From CANKHJ01 sp035556495 (GTDB lineage: Bacteria; Pseudomonadota; Alphaproteobacteria; Rhizobiales; Xanthobacteraceae), in contig DATMEW010000162.1 of assembly GCA_035556495.1 (NCBI GenBank), positions 1-5,141 on the forward strand: 5,141 bases of DNA, written 5' to 3'. The position numbers and the translations under genes were made by a program. Positions 1-4,311 of the stretch are shown here, piece after piece (within the stretch, counting starts at the first letter, position 1; each line of letters begins with the position of its first letter). The notes under the pieces were generated by a model, which worked only from the letters and a program-made list of their open reading frames with translations, was not told the origin of the DNA and did no database searches.

Positions 1-195
1 CTGCGCTATCTGCCGCACAAGAGCCATTTCAGCTTCGACGATGCGCTAGCCTGGATCAAACGGCTGAAGCCGCGGCGCGCCATCCTGAGCAATCTGCATT
101 CGGATCTCGATTACGAGGTCGTCCGGACGCAGGCGCCGGCACATGTCGAGCCGGCTTATGACGGCCTTCGATTTACAAGCTCATCCAGATTTTGA
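1..195 (+). CDS. MBL-fold metallohydrolase, PhnP-like, C-terminal 64 residues (5' end outside window)
   Basis: Frame 1 is open from the first base to a TGA at 193-195. The visible residues include SHFSFDDALAWIKRLKPRRA followed by ILSNLHSDLDYE. In PhnP-like and phosphoribosyl 1,2-cyclic phosphodiesterase-like members of the metallo-beta-lactamase superfamily, this C-terminal region carries a histidine in an N-x-H-x-D-L-D-Y context (here fragment residue 33) that belongs to the metal-binding set. The other metal ligands lie upstream of the window. These proteins are cytoplasmic phosphodiester hydrolases; the substrate of this one cannot be read from the fragment. The last residues (RFTSSSRF) are not a pattern I recognise, but the stop lies 63 bp before the transposon target site, so the insertion did not truncate the gene. 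In related genomes a gene of this type often sits near metG and tatD; that is from memory. Confidence 0.85.
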   Translation: MRYLPHKSHFSFDDALAWIKRLKPRRAILSNLHSDLDYEVVRTQAPAHVEPAYDGLRFTSSSRF

Positions 196-215
196 GGAAA
201 GCCGCCAAACGACGA

Positions 216-232
216 GATATCAATATGATATC
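216..232. repeat. AT-rich palindrome downstream of the MBL-fold gene (possible weak terminator or operator)
   Basis: The arms gatatca and tgatatc are perfectly complementary over 7 bp around the 3-nt centre ata, and gtattttt follows on the + strand. The site lies 21 bp after the MBL-fold stop in an unusually AT-rich stretch. The position and following T-run suggest a weak Rho-independent terminator. However, the stem has only two G-C pairs, so a protein-binding operator or chance in AT-rich DNA is equally possible. Confidence 0.3.
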
Positions 233-258
233 GTATTTTTATAATCCAGCTTTCCATG

Positions 259-266
259 TTTATATA
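259..266. repeat. Left target-site duplication, tttatata
   Basis: This 8-bp word directly abuts the left terminal inverted repeat and is identical to the 8 bp abutting the right inverted repeat at 3300-3307. The bases on either side differ, so the duplication is exactly 8 bp, the length expected for IS1595-family transposition. Confidence 0.95.
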
Positions 267-290
267 GGCGATGTTTCACTTGACAGACCC
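267..290 (+). repeat. Left terminal inverted repeat (IRL)
   Basis: This 24-bp end starts ggcgatgtttcacttgac and matches the reverse complement of 3276-3299 at 23 of 24 positions. The only difference is at position 19 (A here, T in the other end), which is the last base of the TTGACA promoter box embedded in this repeat. It is the presumed transposase binding and cleavage site. Confidence 0.95.
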
Positions 291-309
291 ATCGGATTTC
301 TGCCATAGT
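280..309 (+). promoter_or_regulatory. Putative sigma-70 promoter overlapping IRL, driving the transposase and cargo
   Basis: A perfect -35 box, TTGACA, lies at 280-285, and CATAGT (4 of 6 to TATAAT) lies at 304-309 after an 18-bp spacer. The -35 is inside the left inverted repeat and the transposase ATG is 20 bp beyond the -10. A transposase bound to the end would cover this promoter, so autoregulation is plausible. This is inferred from sequence only. Confidence 0.5.
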
Positions 310-318
310 TTAGGTATT

Positions 319-322
319 GGAG
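319..322 (+). promoter_or_regulatory. Ribosome binding site of the transposase
   Basis: GGAG lies 7 nt before the ATG at 330 and supports that start codon. Confidence 0.7.
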
Positions 323-329
323 CTAAGCT

Positions 330-1277
330 ATGGCGAAGTCTGTACTTTCCGACCTCCGGTTTCATAACGAAAAGGCCGCTTTCGCCTATGTAGAGGCGCA
401 GCTTTGGCCTAACGGTCCCGTTTGTCCTCACTGCGGGGCTTTCGGTGAGAAAATCGGTCGCCTTGAGGGTGTCCGGTCCAAGCCCAGCAAAAAGCACCCT
501 GAGGGCGTTGAGCAGGTCGGCCTCCGCAAGTGCTACGCCTGCCGGGAAAAGTTCACTGTCCGCAAGGGCACCATTTTCGAGGATAGCCACCTGCCGCTTC
601 GCTTCTGGCTTCAGGCCATCCACCTGCTCTGTGCCAGCAAGAAAGGGATCAGCACCCGCCAGCTTCAGCGGATGCTTGGCTGCGGAATGAAAACGGCTTG
701 GCACCTTGGCCATCGTATCCGGTTTGCGATGGAACAGGACGGCTCTGAGCCCCTTGGCGGCATTGGCAAGATTGTCGAAGCCGATGAAACGGAATTGGCG
801 CGGTCCCGCAAAACGAAGCGCGCTGCTGACTTCCGCCGCCGCACGCATAACCCGGTAGTTGTTAGCCTCGTCGAGCGCGGCGGAAATATTCGCTCTAAAA
901 CGCTCGATCATCGCGGCGTCATGAGTCACGTGCGGAAGCACGTGCACCCTGACAGCACGTTATCCACGGATCAGGCCCAGCACTATAAGCACCCGCCGGT
1001 CGCCGACCACATGTCCGTAGATCACTCCAAGTATGAGTGGGTACGCGGCGAGGCCCACACCAACACGCTGGAAGGGTTCTTCTCCGTGCTGAAACGCGGC
1101 CTTGTGGGCACCTACCAGCATGTCGATAAGCGCCATCTTGACCGGTATTTGGCTGAATTTGATTTCCGTCAAAATACGCGCGCGAAGCTTGGCATCAACG
1201 ATGTGCAGCGCGAAACCATCGCACTGAAAGGCGCGGTCGGAAAAAGGCTTATGTACCGGGACTCATTCGTAGGGTAG
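330..1277 (+). CDS. tnp: IS1595-family (ISXO2-like) DDE transposase, 315 aa
   Basis: This enzyme catalyses cut-and-paste or copy-type movement of the element by acting on the terminal inverted repeats. An N-terminal zinc ribbon is formed by two CxxC knuckles, C32-P-H-C35 and C68-Y-A-C71. A helical region around residues 85-135 (LRFWLQAIHLL, then KKGISTRQLQRML) is typical of the family and probably contributes DNA binding. The DDE domain follows, with D152 in IVEADET, D214 in STDQAQHY and E248 in HTNTLEGFFSVLKRG, with K255 seven residues after the glutamate. RYLAEFDFRQNTR at about 272-284 is also a family hallmark. Full-length IS1595 transposases are roughly this size, and there is no internal stop or frameshift, so it is probably functional. 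The start is chosen from the GGAG ribosome site and the position just after IRL. The next gene begins 35 bp after the stop on the same strand. Confidence 0.96.
   Translation: MAKSVLSDLRFHNEKAAFAYVEAQLWPNGPVCPHCGAFGEKIGRLEGVRSKPSKKHPEGVEQVGLRKCYACREKFTVRKGTIFEDSHLPLRFWLQAIHLLCASKKGISTRQLQRMLGCGMKTAWHLGHRIRFAMEQDGSEPLGGIGKIVEADETELARSRKTKRAADFRRRTHNPVVVSLVERGGNIRSKTLDHRGVMSHVRKHVHPDSTLSTDQAQHYKHPPVADHMSVDHSKYEWVRGEAHTNTLEGFFSVLKRGLVGTYQHVDKRHLDRYLAEFDFRQNTRAKLGINDVQRETIALKGAVGKRLMYRDSFVG
927..944 (+). other. Hairpin with GGAA tetraloop inside the transposase reading frame
   Basis: CACGTGC and GCACGTG form a perfect 7-bp, five-G-C-pair stem around GGAA, which would be a GNRA tetraloop in RNA. 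It lies in the codons for SHVRKHV. It may be a local mRNA structure or a chance outcome of the coding sequence; no function is known. Confidence 0.3.
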
Positions 1278-1312
1278 AATCCCTTCAGCCGCTTCGCATC
1301 GTGGTGGGTTTG

Positions 1313-2119
1313 ATGGCGGACGATGACAGAATTACGTTGATCATTGAAGGCCTGCCCGAAGATGAAGGGCAGGTCCGCCTTGGCGCGTTTATGTCTCAGC
1401 TCCAGAACCTCAGCGCGACCATTGCTAAGCTTGACCGAGAAGCCAATGACGGCAAGCAGGCCACGCAATATCGAATTGCCGAGCTTTCCTATAAAAGCCC
1501 GGTACGCGTTGTTATTGAGCCTCACACGCTTCCTAAGCAGCCCTATGTCGGTCGCGCCATAATTGAGAGCTTGGGTCGCGTTACCCATGCGCTCGAAAAT
1601 GGCGACGATCTTTCCGGTGTCGATGCGGACTTGCTGGAAGACATACGAGGACTTGCCAAGCCTATCGGTAAGTCTGTTGCCAACGTTACTTTGCTTTTCA
1701 ATGGCAACCGCTTCGATGTAACTCCGAAGGTGGCTTCCAAAGTTGAGACGGCGCTTGCGGTAGACGAAGAATGCGAAGGCTCCATCGAGGGGATGCTTGA
1801 GCAGATCAATCTCCATCATGGAGCTAACGTCTTTAACGTCTATCCTGAAGTTGGACCGAGGAAGGTCAGTTGCCATTTTCCGTCTAAACTCTTTGACGAG
1901 GCGGTGTCTGCGGTCGGGCGGCGTGTAGAAGTTTTCGGCACGCTGCACTATCGAAGCGGTGCGACTTATCCGCATCAAATTGCCGTCTCTCATATTGAGC
2001 CGTTTCCGCCGGAATCTGAGTTGCCGGATTGGGACGATGTTCGTGGCATGGCTCCGGGGGCTACCGGAGATTTGAGCAGCGAAGCGTTCGTGCGGGAGCT
2101 TCGCGATGGCTGGAACTGA
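1313..2119 (+). CDS. Transposon passenger protein of unknown function, 268 aa; putative partner of the PIN protein
   Basis: No named family is recognised. The ATG at 1313 is preferred over a GTG at 1301 because GGTGGG sits just upstream of it and reads as a ribosome site, and MADDDRITLIIEGLP is a natural amino terminus. The N-terminal half holds a short strand, then a helix-rich segment (residues 21-46, MSQLQNLSATIAKLDREAN), then ELSYKSPVRVVIEP at 57-70. The second half, about 155-232, looks like a compact beta-rich domain (EGSIEGMLEQINLH, VSCHFP, GRRVEVFGTLHYRSG). It could be OB-like, but that is a guess from strand pattern. The last 30 residues (DVRGMAPGATGDLSSEAFVR and on to DGWN) resemble the acidic, helical tails of antitoxins that sit on a toxin. 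The gene overlaps the PIN gene by 14 bp, implying translational coupling. No signal peptide or membrane segment is seen, so it is probably cytoplasmic. The antitoxin-like role is an inference. Confidence 0.85.
   Translation: MADDDRITLIIEGLPEDEGQVRLGAFMSQLQNLSATIAKLDREANDGKQATQYRIAELSYKSPVRVVIEPHTLPKQPYVGRAIIESLGRVTHALENGDDLSGVDADLLEDIRGLAKPIGKSVANVTLLFNGNRFDVTPKVASKVETALAVDEECEGSIEGMLEQINLHHGANVFNVYPEVGPRKVSCHFPSKLFDEAVSAVGRRVEVFGTLHYRSGATYPHQIAVSHIEPFPPESELPDWDDVRGMAPGATGDLSSEAFVRELRDGWN
2094..2098 (+). promoter_or_regulatory. Ribosome binding site of the PIN gene, inside the upstream gene
   Basis: GGGAG lies 7 nt before the ATG at 2106, within the last codons of the upstream gene. It fixes the PIN start and creates the 14-bp overlap. 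Confidence 0.65.
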
Positions 2120-2627
2120 CCCGATATATTATTGGGATACGTGTTTGTTCCTCGCGTGGATTAAAGACGAGGAGCGGCCGTCCGGTGAAATGGATGGAGC
2201 ACGGGAGGTAATCGACCGGTTGAAGCGGCGCGAGGTGAAGATGGTCACATCCGTTCTCACATCTGTCGAGGCGCTTCAGAGCAAGCTTCCTGTCGGTATG
2301 GATACGCTTTTTACAGGCCTTATGAAGCGTGTCACCAGGATCGGAATTGATTCTAAGATCGCCACACTCGCTCACGACATCCGCGATCACTACATGAAGC
2401 GTGCGGACGAGTTCGACGGCAAAACTCTTTCGACGCCCGACGCCATCCATTTGGCCACGGCGATCCTGTACCGCGTCAGCGAGTTTCATACCTTCGACGA
2501 GAAGGGAAGCCGCAAGTCGTTGGGGCTGATCCCGTTGTCGGGCAATGTAGGGGGCAACAAGCTCACCATATGCAAGCCACAAGCAAGAAATCCGGGTCTC
2601 GATCTGAGAAGCCCGAAAAAGCCCTGA
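2106..2627 (+). CDS. PIN-domain protein (VapC-like putative ribonuclease), 173 aa, transposon passenger
   Basis: The protein begins with a classical PIN strand, IYYWDTCLFLAW, with acidic residue D11. Further conserved acidic positions are E55 in TSVLTSVEAL, D112 in STPDAIHLATA and D131 in FHTFDEKG. This is the usual four-acid Mg2+/Mn2+ site of PIN ribonucleases, and none is missing. The PIN fold ends near residue 150; the remaining lysine- and proline-containing tail overlaps the next gene and may be dispensable. VapC-type toxins cleave tRNA or rRNA and are held by a cognate protein made from the gene immediately upstream. Here that position is filled by a 268-aa protein, far larger than a standard VapB. 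A toxin role is therefore inferred, and a housekeeping or defence RNase is possible. It is presumably cytoplasmic. It lies in the middle of the cargo and is translated from a GGGAG site inside the upstream gene. Confidence 0.88.
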   Translation: MAGTDPIYYWDTCLFLAWIKDEERPSGEMDGAREVIDRLKRREVKMVTSVLTSVEALQSKLPVGMDTLFTGLMKRVTRIGIDSKIATLAHDIRDHYMKRADEFDGKTLSTPDAIHLATAILYRVSEFHTFDEKGSRKSLGLIPLSGNVGGNKLTICKPQARNPGLDLRSPKKP

Positions 2628-2755
2628 AGCCGGACGATCCTGAGCAGTCCAAACGCTTCCTAGAAGCCGCCCGCGACGCTGAGGCCGACGAGACGGAGGA
2701 AGGGGCCAAGCGGGCGTTCAAGCGCGCTGTAAAACCCAAGTCGAGTAAACGCTGA
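2570..2755 (+). CDS. Small highly charged passenger protein, 61 aa, unknown function
   Basis: The product is very hydrophilic, with a basic, probably disordered first 20 residues, a central acidic helix (DDPEQSKRFLEAARDAEADE, residues 22-41) and a basic tail ending KPKSSKR. The D-P-E-Q-S-x-R-F-x-E-A-A-R pattern reminds me of a short uncharacterised bacterial family, but I cannot name it. The gene starts 58 bp inside the PIN gene in another frame, and its stop overlaps the next start as TGATG. Both point to translation within one polycistronic unit. No strong ribosome site is close to the ATG; a GGGGG run ends about 15 nt upstream. It could be an RNA- or protein-binding accessory, but nothing in the sequence proves it. 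Confidence 0.65.
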   Translation: MQATSKKSGSRSEKPEKALKPDDPEQSKRFLEAARDAEADETEEGAKRAFKRAVKPKSSKR

Positions 2756-3036
2756 TGCCGATATTTCGCTTCGACCCTGTATCCGAAACTTTCGATAATC
2801 CTCGGTGGGAGGCCAGCAAAATACGTGAGCCGTTCTGGATCATGGCGTCCTCAGAGGACGAAGCCCGGCAAAAGGCCGCTCTGACGCTTATTGCGTTCAC
2901 GGACCGTCGAATTGGCGAACCGACTGTATTTTCGCCGTGGCTGGACCCGGACTACGCAGAATGCTCGCTGGACAGGCCGGCGGTGGATGTCCCGGATGGA
3001 ATTATTGTGACCTTAGCTGGTCGAACTCATTCCTAG
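2755..3036 (+). CDS. Passenger protein of unknown function, 93 aa
   Basis: The reading frame starts in a TGATG stop-start overlap with the 61-aa gene, a strong sign of translational coupling. Its sequence starts MPIFRFDPVSETFDNPRWEA, then REPFWIMASSEDEARQKAAL at about 24-43, then EPTVFSPWLDPDYAE at about 55-69 and a hydrophobic end (DGIIVTLAGRTHS). The layout of strand, conserved tryptophan, SEDEAR helix and PWLDP turn suggests a small compact alpha/beta domain. It reminds me of uncharacterised small proteins found as cargo in similar elements, but no family name is recognised. No signal peptide or membrane segment is apparent. It is probably a real gene, given its codon pattern and coupling; its function is unknown. 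Confidence 0.7.
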   Translation: MPIFRFDPVSETFDNPRWEASKIREPFWIMASSEDEARQKAALTLIAFTDRRIGEPTVFSPWLDPDYAECSLDRPAVDVPDGIIVTLAGRTHS

Positions 3037-3042
3037 GCGGCC

Positions 3043-3315
3043 ATGAACAAGAGCGTCGCAGTTTGCTTTCTAATGATCGGTTGGCTGACGTCCATATGGC
3101 CGAACTTCGAGGGCTGGCTGTACACGCCGCCGCCGATCTCGGCGGGCGAAGGCAGAATCATTGGGCGATATTCATCGTCGGCGCGGCCATCGTTTGGTTC
3201 ATGCCAACGCCTAGAAAAGACCAATAAACTCAAGTCGAAGCTTTGTTTTTTCAACAAAGTCAAAGACTTGGCTGCGGGTCAGTCAAGTGAAACATCGCCT
3301 TTATATATTCCATAA
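3043..3315 (+). CDS. Doubtful terminal ORF, 90 aa, reading through IRR into the target; possibly a frameshifted small membrane protein
   Basis: This ATG lies 6 bp after the previous stop and opens with a hydrophobic stretch (VAVCFLMIGWLTSIWP) resembling a signal or membrane segment. After about residue 37 the frame loses coding character (KTNKLKSKLCFFNKVKD), crosses the right inverted repeat and ends at a TAA in the flanking chromosome, so its last residues depend on the insertion site. In the reading frame shifted by one base, 3159-3227 encodes HWAIFIVGAAIVWFMPTPRK plus DQ and a stop, a convincing membrane segment with a basic end. Joining the two would give a roughly 61-aa two-pass membrane protein broken by one indel near the cgccgccgccg tract at 3128-3138. 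Either this gene is decayed or only one piece is real. Confidence 0.35.
   Translation: MNKSVAVCFLMIGWLTSIWPNFEGWLYTPPPISAGEGRIIGRYSSSARPSFGSCQRLEKTNKLKSKLCFFNKVKDLAAGQSSETSPLYIP
3232..3269 (+). other. Subterminal stem-loop next to IRR
   Basis: CTTTGTT (3241-3247) and AACAAAG (3253-3259) form a perfect 7-bp stem with a 5-nt loop, and AAGTC (3232-3236) can pair with GACTT (3265-3269) to extend it across an internal loop. It ends 6 bp before the right inverted repeat. No T-run follows on either strand, so it is not a standard intrinsic terminator. It may be a transcript end structure or a site for the transposition machinery. Confidence 0.4.
3276..3299 (-). repeat. Right terminal inverted repeat (IRR)
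   Basis: The reverse complement begins ggcgatgtttcacttgac and matches IRL at 23 of 24 positions. The single difference changes TTGACA to TTGACT, so this end lacks the perfect -35 box. Confidence 0.95.
3300..3307. repeat. Right target-site duplication, tttatata
   Basis: The 8 bp directly after IRR are identical to those before IRL. Removing the element and one copy reconstructs an AT-rich intergenic target reading ccatg-tttatata-ttccat. Confidence 0.95.
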
Positions 3316-3588
3316 TATGTCTTATGCGAATCTCTGACCAAGGCGAGAGGCGCATCTTCCGGCTAGACCTGTCGACATCTTGCCGACGAATTCGGTGACG
3401 GTTCGGGCCGACACTCTTGGGCATCTTGACGCTTGATCCGCACGCTTCCGTGATGCCACCCGTTCACGGTTCGCGGCCAAAAGCCGGATCGGAAACGAGT
3501 CGCCTGCGCGCATGAAGGAACCGGCTGCATGGCGGTGCGTTGAACGGCCGTCTCTCCCATGTCCGCACCAAAGCCCGGAGCGCCAGCG
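3308..3588 (+). other. Intergenic region between the transposon and dps
   Basis: These 281 bp hold no convincing gene on either strand. The first 20 bp are AT-rich remnants of the target; the rest is GC-rich and presumably contains the native dps promoter. I could not identify a good -35/-10 pair, nor an OxyR- or Fur-like operator by eye. GGAG at 3577-3580 is the dps ribosome site, 8 nt before its ATG. Confidence 0.6.
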
Positions 3589-4131
3589 ATGCCCACCAGC
3601 AAGGTTCAGAAGCTCGATACCCGCAAATCTGCTCGTGTCCTCGATACCCCAACCGACCTCGGCGAAACCGCTGTTCGCGAGATTTCAAAGGCGCTGAATG
3701 GCCTCGTAGCCGACGCCTTCGCGCTCTATCTCAAGACCAAGAATTTCCACTGGCACGTCAGCGGGCCCAACTTCCGTGATTACCATCTGATGCTCGACGA
3801 GCATGGCGACGCGATCTTCGCCACGACTGACCCGCTGGCGGAGCGTATCCGCAAGCTCGGCGGCACGACGCTGCGGTCGATCTCCGATATCACCAAGCAT
3901 CAGAGCATCGCCGACAACAACCAGCCCTTCGTGGCGCCGCTCGATATGTTGCGAGAACTGATGGCTGACAACAAGGCGGTCGCCAAGGCGATGCGGGAAG
4001 CCCACGAGGTGTGCGACAAGCACGGCGATGTTGCCAGCGCCAGCCTGCTCGAGAACTATATCGACGAGACCGAACGCCGGGTCTGGTTCCTGTTCGAGGC
4101 AAGCCGCGCCGCCGACAGCACCGGACACTAG
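3589..4131 (+). CDS. dps: Dps family ferritin-like DNA-binding / iron-storage protein, 180 aa
   Basis: Dps proteins assemble into hollow dodecamers that oxidise Fe2+ with hydrogen peroxide, store the mineral and protect DNA in starvation or oxidative stress. The inter-subunit ferroxidase ligands are all present by alignment to E. coli Dps: H54 in KNFHWHVSGP, H66 and D70 in DYHLMLDEHGD, and D81 and E85 in TTDPLAERIRKLGG. The four-helix core covers about residues 25-172. The first 20 residues are basic (MPTSKVQKLDTRKSARVLD), as in Dps proteins that bind DNA through a lysine-rich tail. The ATG at 3589 has GGAG 8 nt upstream; an in-frame ATG at 3559 would add ten residues but lacks a ribosome site. 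The size is normal for the family. It is probably monocistronic, with the transposon 282 bp upstream and mazG 180 bp downstream. Confidence 0.95.
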   Translation: MPTSKVQKLDTRKSARVLDTPTDLGETAVREISKALNGLVADAFALYLKTKNFHWHVSGPNFRDYHLMLDEHGDAIFATTDPLAERIRKLGGTTLRSISDITKHQSIADNNQPFVAPLDMLRELMADNKAVAKAMREAHEVCDKHGDVASASLLENYIDETERRVWFLFEASRAADSTGH

Positions 4132-4311
4132 TCGTCGCAACTCCGTCGCCCTCGCACGCGGGTCCGCAGATCGGCAGGCCGCGAACGTGGCCGCATGTCC
4201 GGCCGAGCGCGTCCTTTTCCCTCCTTCGGCATAGGGTTTGCCGCGCCCCAAAAAGCGTCTCGTGCTTTGCGATGCGTTGTTTTAGCGTGCGGCCCGAATC
4301 CGGAGGCGCGC
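4132..4311 (+). other. Intergenic region between dps and mazG
   Basis: These 180 bp contain no gene I can support. I see no hairpin with a T-run that would serve as an intrinsic terminator for dps, and no convincing consensus promoter, although the spacing suggests mazG has its own. GGAGG at 4302-4306 is the mazG ribosome site. Confidence 0.5.

Larger units (their letters stand above)
267..3299 (+). mobile_element. Complete IS1595-family transposon (ISNwi1-like) with passenger genes, 3033 bp
   Basis: The element is bounded by 24-bp inverted repeats with one mismatch and by a perfect 8-bp duplication of an AT-rich target. It encodes an intact zinc-ribbon plus DDE transposase of the ISXO2-like type at its left end. 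The remaining two thirds holds co-directional cargo: an unknown 268-aa protein, a PIN-domain protein, a 61-aa charged protein, a 93-aa unknown protein and a doubtful terminal ORF. The termini begin with GGC and the transposase carries D-D-E with K seven residues after E. From memory of the IS1595 subgroups, these traits and the 3-kb length fit the ISNwi1 group, where passenger genes are common; the subgroup is the uncertain part. Intact repeats and an uninterrupted transposase indicate a recent, probably still mobile insertion. The base composition looks less GC-rich than that of dps and mazG next door. Confidence 0.95.

Noticed and set aside
276..947. Minus-strand 223-codon open frame opposite the transposase
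   Set aside because: It is the antisense shadow of the transposase gene, begins opposite its zinc-ribbon and DDE region, and shows no recognisable domain; the + strand frame has clear catalytic motifs.
1252..1280. Possible internal promoter before the cargo genes (TAGAAT at 1275-1280)
   Set aside because: The -10-like box is 5/6, but the best -35 at suitable spacing (tgtacc) matches only 3/6, so it is too weak to annotate.
1169..1993. Minus-strand 274-codon open frame opposite the 268-aa cargo gene
   Set aside because: It straddles the end of the transposase and most of the next gene, has no coherent domain pattern, and is opposed by + strand genes with ribosome sites and coupled overlaps.
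2061..2582. Minus-strand 173-codon frame opposite the PIN gene
   Set aside because: The + strand frame carries the four PIN acidic residues in context, so the reverse frame is a shadow.
3426..3455. TTGACG as a -35 box for dps
   Set aside because: No acceptable -10 hexamer follows at 16-18 bp.
3685..4251. Minus-strand 188-codon frame opposite dps
   Set aside because: It is produced by GC-rich codon bias opposite a clear Dps gene with intact ferroxidase ligands.
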